This document shows positions 35,243-44,556 of a stretch of 64,000 nucleotides of DNA, in pieces; position 1 is the stretch's first letter; every line of letters starts with the position of its first letter. A model generated the notes under the pieces. That model saw only the letters and a list, made by a program, of their open reading frames with translations, was not told where the DNA came from and did not search any database. This stretch comes from Bacteroidales bacterium. Its GTDB lineage: Bacteria > Bacteroidota > Bacteroidia > Bacteroidales > UBA10428. A program made the position numbers and the translations under genes. The DNA lies in contig JAFGOZ010000028.1 of NCBI GenBank assembly GCA_016926235.1, forward strand, positions 62,001 through 126,000, in the 5' to 3' direction.

Positions 35243-38209
35243 ATGGCTAAAATATTTCGCATATGTATCCTGCTGTTAATGATTCTTTTAATATCGTTGA
35301 AAACATCAGCAGAGGAACCCGCAGATTCTAATCACAAAAATGAGATTGAACGGAATGAACAATATGTTGATCATTCTAAAATTCATTCTGAAATATCGGA
35401 TAGTATTTACAATGCTGCAAAGGAGGAACAATCAGAGCATGAAGCAACAGTGCATGAGGAAGGACATTCAGAAGGAGGTCACGGGCCCAATCTTGCGCCT
35501 TTGTTTTTTATTATCATTGCCCTTATTATCGGAACACTTACCAGACATACAATGCAAAAAACACCTTTGCCTTTTACAGTGTTGCTGGTTATTTTTGGTT
35601 TAGCGCTGGGTACTCTTACCCGTACGGGGGTGCTGGAAAAGGCAAATCTGTCATTCATAGCAAATTCTATTGAGTGGGCCGGGAAATTTGATCCTCATCT
35701 CATACTATTCATTTTTCTTCCGATATTGATATTTGAGGCTGCTTTTGCCATGGATGTGCATACTTTTAAAAAAACTTCAACGAATGCAATATTATTGGCA
35801 GTGCCAGGGATTGTCGTTGCTTTATTTTTAACAGGGGCAATTGTTATGCTTGTACGAAAGGCAGGAATCGGCTTTACGGATTGGACCTGGCCATTAGCAT
35901 TGATGTTTGGCGCTGTTATCAGTGCTACAGACCCTGTTGCTGTAGTTGCACTTTTAAAGGAACTGGGAGCGAGCAAAAAGTTAGGTACATTGATCGAAGG
36001 AGAGTCTATGCTAAATGATGGAACTGCAATCGTATTCTTCATGGTTTTCTTCACAACTATTACTGGTTCTGTTGTAGATTCAAGCTTTATCGATCAACTA
36101 CTTTATTTCTTTAAAGTTTCTTTTGGAGGTATATTAACAGGACTTCTTATTGGAGGTATACTTATTGCATGGGTAAAACGGGTGTTTAATGATGCGCTTA
36201 TTGAAATAACTGCAATTATCGTTGCAGCTTTCCTTACTTTTTATGTTGCCGAACATTATTTACATGTATCCGGGGTTTTGGGCCTGGTAACATTAGGGCT
36301 CATTATGGCTGGAATCGGCAGGACACGTATCAGCCCTGAGGTAGAACACTTCCTGCATGAATTTTGGGAGTTGGCAGCTTTCATTGCGAATACCCTTATA
36401 TTTATTATAGTGGGTGTGGTAATCGCACAAAGAATTCCCTTAAGCCAGCTTACTTTAAAAGACTTCATGCTCCTGGGTTTAATTTATTTGGGAATACACA
36501 TTGTAAGGGCCGTCGTTATTTTAGTACATTACCCAATTATGAAAAAGGCGGGTTATGGATTACCTAAAAAGGATACTTATGTTTTATGGTGGGGGGCTCT
36601 GAGAGGAGCTATTGGTTTAGCATTGGCATTGATTATAGCAGGGGAACAATCTATCCCTGAAAACATTCGAAATCAAATACTGTTTCTTTTGGCCGGCACG
36701 GTTACCCTTACCCTACTAATTAATGCAACAACAATCGGATGGCTTGTTAATAAATTAGGATTAAATAAGCTGGCTCCTGCCAAAGCCATGATGATCTATC
36801 ATGCCCGTCAATACTTAAGGCAGAGTTCTGAAAACACAATGGAGAAGCTTAAATCAGACAGGTTTATTGGAAAGGCAAATTGGAATACAGTGATGAGTTA
36901 TATGCCTGAGGAGGTTTCAGGTGAAGTTGATCATTTGGGAAAAATAGAAAAAATTGCCGAAACCAGACGAAGAATCCTTGAAAAGGAAAAAAGCAGTTAC
37001 TGGTACCTCTTTAAGGAAGGAATGATAAATTCAACTGCTGTAAGGCAGCTTTCCGATACCATAAACGAGATTTTGGATGCGGGTGGCACAATACCTCTCT
37101 CGGCAAGAAAAGACCTAGAAGAATTGTGGAAAACGCCAAAAATGCTCAATAGATTGCAAAACATCCCCCTCTTTGGCAAGATTATTGAAAATTACTTTTT
37201 CGAAAGACTTTCCGTTAGCTATGATACTGCAAGAGGTTTTGTTGAAGCCCAGGAAGAAGGCCTTAAACTCGTAGAAAGCATGGCTAGAAGTGCAGTGGAT
37301 AAAGATGAAGAAAAGATTCTGGCTATTATTGAAGAAGAAATTAATGAAAACCGGATTCATGGTCTTACATTTATTCGTAATCTTCGTAAAAACTATCCGG
37401 AAATATATACTGCTATTGCAACCCGTCAGGCCATAAGGACAATGTTGAATTATGAATTAAAAACAGTTGAAAGGTTACAAAAAAATGGGCGTATTGATAC
37501 TGCTGAAGCGAGTAAAATGACATCCGTGATAGAAGAACGTATGAAACGGCTCATGCAGAAACCTCCCCGAATTAAACTTCCTGATACCCTTGAGATACTC
37601 AGGGAAATACCCTGGTTGCATGACCTCAGGAAAGATACCTTTGATGCAGTGGAAGAGTTTTTTCAACAAAGGGTATACAGTATAGGGGATACACTTATCA
37701 AGGAGGATACCATGGGAGATAGCTTGTATATTATAATAAGGGGGAATGTAAAAATATCGAAGAGAGATAAGGTATTGGATATTCAGGGTCCGGGAACTAC
37801 CATTGGTGAAATGGCAATACTTACAGGAAAACCTTTTAGTGCAACGGTATCTGCCGAATCCCCGGTTACAGCATTAAGGTTAAAGTACCTTAAGATACAA
37901 TCATTATTAGCAAATTCACCGGATTTAAAAAATGGTCTTTGGAAAATTGCCGGTGTCCGCATTGCCGAAGGATTACTTGCAGATATTTCCCCCTATAACA
38001 AGTGGAAACCAGCAAAAATCAGAGGCTTCTTAAATAAGGGGGAAATTATTACTGCTCAATATGGAAAAGAATTTGAGATTTCTAATAAGCTGGGGATTCT
38101 TTTGCATGGCGTTATAACCAGGGAGGATAATAAAAATATTATTGCCCCGTCCCTTCTTGAAGAGGGAAAATACAGGTTGCATGGGGAAGCTGTGGTAATA
38201 ATTTGCTGA
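35243..38209 (+). CDS. SOS1-like Na+(K+)/H+ antiporter with C-terminal cyclic-nucleotide-binding-like domain
   Basis: This 988-residue protein has a signal peptide (1-23), a His/Glu-rich extracytoplasmic stretch (about 65-81, HEATVHEEGHSEGGHG), then about 12 helices of the CPA1/NhaP antiporter family (about 85-510). The ion-binding pair is present: D230 in SATDPVAVVALL and N258-D259 in EGESMLNDGTA. A long cytoplasmic region follows. Residues about 800-900 form a cNMP-binding-like beta-roll (FFQQRVYSIGDTLIKEDTMGDSLYIIIRG), but the phosphate cassette reads GEMAILTGKPFSATV, with Phe in place of the usual Arg. Membrane transport of Na+ or K+ against H+ is predicted; ligand control is possible, but cAMP binding is doubtful. 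The layout resembles plant SOS1. Confidence 0.88.
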   Translation: MAKIFRICILLLMILLISLKTSAEEPADSNHKNEIERNEQYVDHSKIHSEISDSIYNAAKEEQSEHEATVHEEGHSEGGHGPNLAPLFFIIIALIIGTLTRHTMQKTPLPFTVLLVIFGLALGTLTRTGVLEKANLSFIANSIEWAGKFDPHLILFIFLPILIFEAAFAMDVHTFKKTSTNAILLAVPGIVVALFLTGAIVMLVRKAGIGFTDWTWPLALMFGAVISATDPVAVVALLKELGASKKLGTLIEGESMLNDGTAIVFFMVFFTTITGSVVDSSFIDQLLYFFKVSFGGILTGLLIGGILIAWVKRVFNDALIEITAIIVAAFLTFYVAEHYLHVSGVLGLVTLGLIMAGIGRTRISPEVEHFLHEFWELAAFIANTLIFIIVGVVIAQRIPLSQLTLKDFMLLGLIYLGIHIVRAVVILVHYPIMKKAGYGLPKKDTYVLWWGALRGAIGLALALIIAGEQSIPENIRNQILFLLAGTVTLTLLINATTIGWLVNKLGLNKLAPAKAMMIYHARQYLRQSSENTMEKLKSDRFIGKANWNTVMSYMPEEVSGEVDHLGKIEKIAETRRRILEKEKSSYWYLFKEGMINSTAVRQLSDTINEILDAGGTIPLSARKDLEELWKTPKMLNRLQNIPLFGKIIENYFFERLSVSYDTARGFVEAQEEGLKLVESMARSAVDKDEEKILAIIEEEINENRIHGLTFIRNLRKNYPEIYTAIATRQAIRTMLNYELKTVERLQKNGRIDTAEASKMTSVIEERMKRLMQKPPRIKLPDTLEILREIPWLHDLRKDTFDAVEEFFQQRVYSIGDTLIKEDTMGDSLYIIIRGNVKISKRDKVLDIQGPGTTIGEMAILTGKPFSATVSAESPVTALRLKYLKIQSLLANSPDLKNGLWKIAGVRIAEGLLADISPYNKWKPAKIRGFLNKGEIITAQYGKEFEISNKLGILLHGVITREDNKNIIAPSLLEEGKYRLHGEAVVIIC

Positions 38210-38235
38210 TATCAGGGTTTGCAATAACCTTTTAC

Positions 38236-38251
38236 GGGGCAAAATCCCCCG
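38236..38251. repeat. 16-base hairpin repeat, copy 1 (GGGGCAAAATCCCCCG)
   Basis: An exact 16-base match to 48973-48988. It forms a short GGGG/CCCC hairpin with a CAAAAT loop and lies just after the antiporter stop codon (38209). Confidence 0.5.
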
Positions 38252-38333
38252 TATACAAAGGATTTAATTAGAGCCCTAAAAACAGAAAGCCGGAATTATT
38301 ACTGTTTTGTTTTGGAAAAGCAAATGCAGTATC

Positions 38334-38564
38334 TTAGTCTTTATCACATTTTATTGTATACATAACGCGACTTCCATATGCAACTTCCTTGTCCAGTTCC
38401 CAGCAGGGTTCTTTTGTTGTTACGGTTACTACATAAGTATCACCATCAGAAGAATAAGTACAGCGGCAATCTCTTTCTTTATGGCAAGCGCTTAAAAGGG
38501 AAGAAATCCCAACTGCACCAAATAGAATACCAAAAATTCGTTTCAGTAACCTGATGTTTTTCAT
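38334..38564 (-). CDS. Small hypothetical lipoprotein
   Basis: The start at 38564 (Met9 of the longest frame) gives 76 residues opening with a lipoprotein signal (MKNIRLLKRIFGILFGAVGISSLLSAC). The lipobox is LSAC; the mature part is only about 48 residues. It holds four more Cys (DCRCTYSS, PCWEL, IKCDKD), unusual for such a small lipoprotein and suggesting two disulfides. No family is recognised. It lies 43 bp downstream of a sulfotransferase gene on the same strand. Confidence 0.7.
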   Translation of the reverse strand: MKNIRLLKRIFGILFGAVGISSLLSACHKERDCRCTYSSDGDTYVVTVTTKEPCWELDKEVAYGSRVMYTIKCDKD

Positions 38565-38607
38565 AATGAAGCAATTTAGTGGTTGCATGCAAGGTAAAAA
38601 AAAAATT

Positions 38608-39429
38608 CTAATGTAAAAAACCTAAATGTTTTTTAAACATTATCATGAATTCATCTTTCAATTCTTTGTTCAGGGTCTCTTTCCCTTCACCTGGCTTGCC
38701 TTTTCGAATAAACTGATCATATTTTTTTTTATTTTCTGAAGGTTGGTCACCAAATTTTTCCTGGTGTGCCTTCATATATTCAAAACTGCACCTTTCCTGT
38801 ATCCTGAATTTGTTGCTTTCGTCAACGTTATAGTTTAAAAATCCTGCAATTTTATCAAGGCATCCAACAAAATCATTTAGCAAATTTTCATATTTAATAT
38901 ACAATATGGGCAACTTTTTTTTGTTTTGCAGCCATTTTTTCATAAATACAAACCAATTATACTTTTTCTTATGGATAAACTCTTTTGCATAATTGGTAAG
39001 TTCCAGATCCGGGTAATTATAGTTTTTTTCCTGATGGTAATTGGATACAATGGTATCCAGTCCGTCCCTGAAAATGAAAATAAATTTTCCCTTTGTATCA
39101 GGGTCAAATTCTTTATATTCATCATGTGTTTTAATAATGCGCGGGGATTCCAGGTTTCTTGGTTTCTGCCTTCTGATCGCTTCGTTACGCGTCCAGGGGG
39201 AAACATCATAGATATGTTTAAATTCCATATTTCCATCTGTTACCAGCTGGTATACAAGCATTTGCATTAATGTAGTACCTGATTTCGGGTACGAAACAAT
39301 ATAAATATCATCCTCCCTTTCGCCAAATTCATATTTATATAATAAATAGTATAAATCGTCTGCAGCTTTTTTAAAATTCTTAGATAACCTTGTTGTTAAA
39401 TTATATAAAAAGGAAATTATTTTAATCAT
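38608..39429 (-). CDS. Sulfotransferase-domain protein
   Basis: This 273-residue cytosolic-type sulfotransferase uses PAPS as sulfate donor. The 5'-phosphosulfate loop is YPKSGTTL (K49), the catalytic base is likely H102 in the KTHDE motif, and the 3'-phosphate site is FIFRDGLDTIVSN with R121 and S129. The C-terminal PAPS loop reads RKGKPGEGKETL, where many relatives have GxWK; here the Trp is replaced. The acceptor is unknown; sulfated glycans or lipids are possible. No signal peptide. It is divergent from the glycogen operon. Confidence 0.88.
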   Translation of the reverse strand: MIKIISFLYNLTTRLSKNFKKAADDLYYLLYKYEFGEREDDIYIVSYPKSGTTLMQMLVYQLVTDGNMEFKHIYDVSPWTRNEAIRRQKPRNLESPRIIKTHDEYKEFDPDTKGKFIFIFRDGLDTIVSNYHQEKNYNYPDLELTNYAKEFIHKKKYNWFVFMKKWLQNKKKLPILYIKYENLLNDFVGCLDKIAGFLNYNVDESNKFRIQERCSFEYMKAHQEKFGDQPSENKKKYDQFIRKGKPGEGKETLNKELKDEFMIMFKKHLGFLH

Positions 39430-39616
39430 TGGATTTTTGATATTTGAACAAATTAATAAAAAATAAATATATTATAATAAGTATATGGTTTAGTAGATAT
39501 AAGTATAATTGGATAAACATTTGTAATATATGGATGTTTAAGTAAAAATAAATAACTTTTTTTAACGCTTATTTAATTCAAAATATTGACTTTTGTATAA
39601 AATTTTAGTTAATTTT

Positions 39617-39651
39617 ATATAGGGCATTAATTTTTTTGTAGTGCCCTATAT
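39617..39651 (+). promoter_or_regulatory. Hairpin in the leader of the glycogen operon
   Basis: ATATAGGGCA at 39617-39626 and its perfect complement at 39642-39651 form a stem that extends by a wobble and two AT pairs. The loop is T-rich. It lies 52 bp before the debranching enzyme ATG, in a divergent spacer, so it cannot end an upstream gene. A leader structure is inferred. GACTTTTG at 39588-39595, one mismatch from TAnnTTTG, could be the -7 box. Confidence 0.45.
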
Positions 39652-39702
39652 GTCAGGGATACAATTTTCTGATTTATAATAAAAACCCTATACAAGTAAA
39701 AA

Positions 39703-41649
39703 ATGAGTTACTTAAAATTTGATAAGGCCAGTCTGGTCAATTTAGAATATTCTCTGGGAAAAGAGATGATACGCTCAAACAGGGCCGGTTCTTTTGCTTC
39801 ATTTACCATTGTAGGATGCAATACACGGAAATATCATGGTTTGCTCATTTGTCCCATGCCTAACCTGGACGGCGACAACCATGTTTTACTTTCTTCCCTT
39901 GATGCATCTATTATCCAACACAACAGTGATTTTAATCTTGGGATACATAAATATCCGGGGGACTTATATGAGCCAAAAGGCCATAAATATATAAGGGATT
40001 TTGAAGCGGAGCTGGTTCCGAAAACGATCTATCGTGTGGGCGGAGTGGTTTTATCTGTAGAGCGATTGCTGGTTGAGAAAGAGGGACAAATACTGATTAA
40101 ATATACCCTGCTTGAGGCACATTCGCCAACAAAAATACGCTTCAGGCCGTTTTTAGCATTTCGCAATATCCACAGGCTTTCTAAAGCGAACTTATATGTC
40201 GATACCCATTTTAAACCGGTTGAGAATGGGATTAAGATGAGGATGTATAATGGATACCCATACCTGAATATGCAATTTTCCAAAAAAGTAGAATATGTCC
40301 ATGTACCTGATTGGTATTATAATATTGAGTATATAAGGGAACAGGAGCGCGGTTATGATTTCCAGGAGGATCTTTTCGTACCTGGATATTTTGAAACGAA
40401 AATCAAGGCTGGTGAAAGTATTATTTTTTCTGCCAGCACCTTTACATCGCAACCTAAATCTTTTGATAAGAAGTTTAATACTGAAATTTCGAAACGTATT
40501 CCCCGGGATAGTTTTAAAAATTGCCTGATAAATTCAGCACAGCAGTTTATTGTGAGGAATGACAAAAAAACTGAAGTCATAGCAGGATTTCCATGGTTTG
40601 GGCCATGGGGCAGGGATACTTTTATTTCCTTACCTGGCCTGACACTTGCTTTGGATGATGATAAAACCTGCAAAGCAGTAATAGATACAATGGTTAACAG
40701 GATGAAGGGGGGATTATTTCCAAACATGGGATCTGATGATAGTCCTGCCTTTAATTCTATTGATGCACCATTATGGTTTTTCTGGACTATACAGCAATAC
40801 GCTGACTATACTGGCAATAAACTGGATATTTGGAAAAAATATGGCAAACCCATGAAGGACATCCTCAAGGGATTTAAAGAAGGATTGCCCTATAATATAA
40901 AAATGCATGATAATGGATTAATATATGGAGGAGAAAAGGGAACCGCATTAACATGGATGGATGCTGTAATAAATGGCAAACCCGTAACTCCAAGGATTGG
41001 CTACCCGGTTGAAATAAATGCACTTTGGTACAATGCAGTATGTTTTACGCTGGAACTGGCAAAACTTGCTAATGATTTGAAATTTATTAATGAATGGAAG
41101 GCTTTGCCTGAATTGATCAAAAAATCGTTTATTGAAAAGTTTTGGGATAAGGATAAAAAATATCTTGCAGATGTTGTGAATGAAGATGGACCTGACTTTT
41201 CAGTACGACCAAACATGGTAATGGCCACATGTTTTGAATATTCACCTCTTGAAAATGAGATGAAAAAAGCTGTGTTGGATATAGTGGAAAGGGATCTTTT
41301 AACCCCCAAGGGATTGCGTACCCTTTCTCCTAAAAATGAACAATATATAGGGGTATATGAAGGAAATCAGGAGAAGAGGGATTCTGCATACCATCAGGGA
41401 ACAGTATGGCCATGGTTGTTGGAACATTTTTGTGAAGCATATATGAAGCTATATAAAAAGGCAGGATTATGTCTCCTAAACCAAATAATTGAAAACTTTG
41501 AAGATGAAGTAAGCAATCATGGTATTGGAACCATCTCTGAGATATATGACGGTAACCCGCCTCACAGACCCAAAGGTGCTATATCCCAGGCATGGAGCGT
41601 TGCTGCCGTCCTTCGAATAATGAACCTAAAAGATAAATATAGTGACTAA
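39703..41649 (+). CDS. Glycogen debranching enzyme (amylo-alpha-1,6-glucosidase family)
   Basis: This 648-residue protein has an N-terminal GDE-associated beta-sandwich domain (about 20-260; SYLKFDKASLVNLEYSLGKEMIRSN, NTRKYHGLLICPMPNLDG). A C-terminal (alpha/alpha)6 barrel follows (about 290-640; PWFGPWGRDTFISLPGLTLAL and SAYHQGTVWPWLLEHF). It cleaves alpha-1,6 branch points in glycogen or alpha-glucan. It opens a plus-strand run with GT4, GH57 and the synthase-phosphorylase fusion, with gaps of 54, 18 and 15 bp, which is a clear operon. No signal peptide, so it is cytoplasmic. Confidence 0.9.
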   Translation: MSYLKFDKASLVNLEYSLGKEMIRSNRAGSFASFTIVGCNTRKYHGLLICPMPNLDGDNHVLLSSLDASIIQHNSDFNLGIHKYPGDLYEPKGHKYIRDFEAELVPKTIYRVGGVVLSVERLLVEKEGQILIKYTLLEAHSPTKIRFRPFLAFRNIHRLSKANLYVDTHFKPVENGIKMRMYNGYPYLNMQFSKKVEYVHVPDWYYNIEYIREQERGYDFQEDLFVPGYFETKIKAGESIIFSASTFTSQPKSFDKKFNTEISKRIPRDSFKNCLINSAQQFIVRNDKKTEVIAGFPWFGPWGRDTFISLPGLTLALDDDKTCKAVIDTMVNRMKGGLFPNMGSDDSPAFNSIDAPLWFFWTIQQYADYTGNKLDIWKKYGKPMKDILKGFKEGLPYNIKMHDNGLIYGGEKGTALTWMDAVINGKPVTPRIGYPVEINALWYNAVCFTLELAKLANDLKFINEWKALPELIKKSFIEKFWDKDKKYLADVVNEDGPDFSVRPNMVMATCFEYSPLENEMKKAVLDIVERDLLTPKGLRTLSPKNEQYIGVYEGNQEKRDSAYHQGTVWPWLLEHFCEAYMKLYKKAGLCLLNQIIENFEDEVSNHGIGTISEIYDGNPPHRPKGAISQAWSVAAVLRIMNLKDKYSD

Positions 41650-41703
41650 TTCATTGCTTTTAAAAACTTTAAAGAAGAACACATTGCATAACTTATAAAA
41701 AAT

Positions 41704-43005
41704 ATGTTTCCTGTGAAAGTATTAATGTTTGGATGGGAATTTCCACCCCATATTTCAGGTGGTCTAGGAACTGCCTGTTATGGGCTTACAAAGGGTTTAT
41801 CACGGCATTCAGATCTGGATGTTCTCTTTGTTGTCCCAAAAGTTTTTGGCGATGAAGATAAAAGCTCATTGAAGGAGTTGATTGGGGCTGAGGATGTATA
41901 TATCAGCGAAAGATCGGTGAATTATGCAGGCTTTTTAAAGCGAATACATTTTATTGAAGTGGGTTCAAATATTGTACCGTACACTTCACCGGAAGAATAT
42001 GAAAAACTAAGCCATAAAGATAAACAGGGAAAGAACACATTAATTCATACGAATTTTGCTGGCCGGATACAGTTTTCAGGAGGCTATGGTGTTTCACTCT
42101 TTCAGGAAATTGCAAATTATGCAGTGATTGCTTCAATAATTGGAGTCGATTATCATTTTGATGTTATTCATGCCCATGATTGGCTTACATATCCTGCGGG
42201 GATAGCTGCTAAGGAAGTATCCGGGAAACCTCTGATTATTCATGTTCATGCCACCGATTTTGATCGAAGCGGAGGCAGTGTTAACCCCGGAGTTTATGAA
42301 ATTGAGAAGCGGGGTATGGAAGCGGCCGATAAAATTATTGCTGTTAGTAACCTTACACGCAATACAATCATCAATAATTATGGGATTAATCCTGATAAAG
42401 TAGTGACTATTTATAATGCGGTTGAACCCATAAGCCGGAGGGAAGAATTGAAGATTAGTAAAGGGGTGGAAGATAAAATTGTTACTTTCCTGGGCAGGGT
42501 TACCATGCAAAAAGGACCGGAGTATTTTATTGAAGCGGCTAAAAAAGTGTTGAAGAAATACAAAAATGTGCGTTTTGTTATGGCCGGAAGTGGCGATATG
42601 CTTAACTCAATGGTTAACCGTGTTGCTCAATTAAAGATTGCGGACAGGTTTCATTTTACCGGATTTTTAAAAGGGGATGATGTGCAGAACATGTTCTCCC
42701 TGAGCGATGTGTATGTTATGCCATCCGTATCGGAGCCATTTGGTATTTCACCTCTGGAAGCCATGCAAAGCAATGTGCCGGTCATTATTTCCCATCAATC
42801 AGGAGTATCAGAAGTACTTAAATATGCTATAAAGGTAGACTTTTGGGATATTGATGCTATGGCTGATGCAATATATGGTATTTTAAATTATCCTGCCATC
42901 ACAAAAATGTTCGAGAACTTTGGGAAGGAAGAGGTAAACAACCTTAAATGGGAAAATTCAGCCAATGCTGTAAGAGAACAATACAGAATACTAACAGGAA
43001 GATAA
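41704..43005 (+). CDS. GT4-family glycosyltransferase of the glycogen operon
   Basis: This 433-residue GT-B glycosyltransferase has the N-terminal glycogen/starch-synthase-like opening MFGWEFPPHISGGLGTACYGLTKGL, HAHDWLTYPAG, and the C-terminal donor site GRVTMQKGPEYFIEAA and SEPFGISPLEAMQ with E344-x7-E352. GT4 enzymes use nucleotide sugars. Here it likely extends or primes an alpha-glucan chain, but this is inferred from the operon. It is cytoplasmic, 54 bp after the debranching gene and 18 bp before GH57. Confidence 0.87.
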   Translation: MFPVKVLMFGWEFPPHISGGLGTACYGLTKGLSRHSDLDVLFVVPKVFGDEDKSSLKELIGAEDVYISERSVNYAGFLKRIHFIEVGSNIVPYTSPEEYEKLSHKDKQGKNTLIHTNFAGRIQFSGGYGVSLFQEIANYAVIASIIGVDYHFDVIHAHDWLTYPAGIAAKEVSGKPLIIHVHATDFDRSGGSVNPGVYEIEKRGMEAADKIIAVSNLTRNTIINNYGINPDKVVTIYNAVEPISRREELKISKGVEDKIVTFLGRVTMQKGPEYFIEAAKKVLKKYKNVRFVMAGSGDMLNSMVNRVAQLKIADRFHFTGFLKGDDVQNMFSLSDVYVMPSVSEPFGISPLEAMQSNVPVIISHQSGVSEVLKYAIKVDFWDIDAMADAIYGILNYPAITKMFENFGKEEVNNLKWENSANAVREQYRILTGR

Positions 43006-43023
43006 AACTATAAACAAAGATAT

Positions 43024-44541
43024 ATGAAGACTATTTGCCTTTATTTTCAGGTACACCAGCCATTAAGGTTCCGCCGGTACCGTTTTTTTGATATTGGGAA
43101 TGATCACTATTACTACGACGATTACTCCAATGAGTCTATTATGCGTAGAGTTGCTGATAAATGCTACCTTCCGGCAAATAAATTGATGCTGGACCTAATA
43201 AATGAGTATGGTTGCAAGTTTAAGGTGAGTTTTTCTATTACAGGAATTGCCCTTGATCAAATGGAATTATATACACCGGATGTATTGGAGAGTTTTAAAA
43301 AGCTTGCCAAAACAGGTTGTGTGGAGTTTTTGGCTGAAACCTACTCACATTCTCTCGTTGCACTTAAAAGTAAAGAAGAATTTGAAGAACAGGTGAAAAC
43401 CCATGCAGCAAAAATTAAGAAGTTTTTTGGCCAAACACCCAAAGTGTTCAGGAATACGGAACTTGTGTATTCTGATGATATTGGCGCTATGGTTGCAGAT
43501 ATGGGATTTGAAGCTATGCTTACTGAGGGAGCTAAGCATGTGTTGGGTTGGAAGAGCCCCAATTACGTGTATTGTAATGCAATAAATCCGAAATTAAAGG
43601 TGTTATTAAAGAATTTTAAGTTAAGCGATGATATCGCTTTCAGGTTCTCAAATAAAGGCTGGCCCGAATATCCGCTGACAGCTGAAAAATATGCAACCTG
43701 GTTGAAAAACATTGATCCAAAAGAAGAAACAATAAATTTATTTATGGATTATGAAACATTTGGAGAACACCAGGGAAGGGAGACCGGCATCTTTGATTTC
43801 TTAAAAGCTTTACCAAAACAGGTTTTTAAGAAGACAAATTATGAATTTGCCACTCCATCAGAGGTAGCTCAAAAATATCAACCGGTTGCAGCTATTAATG
43901 TGCCGTATCCGATTTCATGGGCAGATGCTGAGCGGGACCTTTCAGCGTGGCTTGGTAATTTTTTGCAGGAGGAAGCATACAACAAATTATACACATTATC
44001 TGATAAGGTTAAAAGGGTAAAAACCCCTGATATCAAAAAGGATTGGATATACCTGCAGGCCAGTGATCATTTTTATTACATGTGTACAAAGTTTTTTACC
44101 GATGGGGAAGTTCATTCTTATTTTAATCCATACGAATCTCCATATGCAGCATTTATAAATTACATGAATGTATTGAGTGATTTCAGCATAAGGCTTAATA
44201 AAGCACTGCCTGAAACTGCAAAGGAGAAAGAAATTGCAGGTATGGCTAGTATTATTGAGGAGAAAGATAAACTTATTCAGAAATATGAAGCCCAATTGAA
44301 AAAAACAAAGACGGTTACTACCAAAACCACAAAGCAAAAACCTTCGGTTAAGGTAAAAAGTAAAAATACAGCATCAAAAGGTGTTATAAAGAAAGCTGCA
44401 CCAAAAGCAAAAACAATTGACAAGAAAGTAATTACAACAAAAGCCGCAACTTCGAAAAAATCTGCACAATCAAAAGAGAAGAAACAAACAAAACCTAAAT
44501 CTGTTTCAACAAAGAAAAAAGCAACAATAAAAAAGAAATAA
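43024..44541 (+). CDS. GH57 alpha-glucan hydrolase/transferase with Lys-rich C-terminal tail
   Basis: This 505-residue GH57 enzyme has region 1 HQPLR (H11), the nucleophile E146 in VFRNTELVYSDDIG and the acid/base D242 in LFMDYETFGEHQ. GH57 members are alpha-amylases, 4-alpha-glucanotransferases or branching enzymes; this one is in a glycogen operon. Residues about 1-400 are the catalytic part. A short coiled coil follows (KEKEIAGMASIIEEKDKLIQKYE), and residues about 424-505 are a very Lys/Thr/Ser/Ala-rich tail, like histone H1 tails. The tail is not needed for GH57 chemistry and could bind polyanions or the glucan surface. It is 15 bp upstream of the fusion gene. Confidence 0.9.
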   Translation: MKTICLYFQVHQPLRFRRYRFFDIGNDHYYYDDYSNESIMRRVADKCYLPANKLMLDLINEYGCKFKVSFSITGIALDQMELYTPDVLESFKKLAKTGCVEFLAETYSHSLVALKSKEEFEEQVKTHAAKIKKFFGQTPKVFRNTELVYSDDIGAMVADMGFEAMLTEGAKHVLGWKSPNYVYCNAINPKLKVLLKNFKLSDDIAFRFSNKGWPEYPLTAEKYATWLKNIDPKEETINLFMDYETFGEHQGRETGIFDFLKALPKQVFKKTNYEFATPSEVAQKYQPVAAINVPYPISWADAERDLSAWLGNFLQEEAYNKLYTLSDKVKRVKTPDIKKDWIYLQASDHFYYMCTKFFTDGEVHSYFNPYESPYAAFINYMNVLSDFSIRLNKALPETAKEKEIAGMASIIEEKDKLIQKYEAQLKKTKTVTTKTTKQKPSVKVKSKNTASKGVIKKAAPKAKTIDKKVITTKAATSKKSAQSKEKKQTKPKSVSTKKKATIKKK

Positions 44542-44556
44542 TAAATAAAGTACATA

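Noticed and set aside
44277..44555. A minus-strand Phe-rich frame under the GH57 tail
   Set aside because: It is the reverse reading of the Lys-rich tail (AAA becomes TTT); not a gene.
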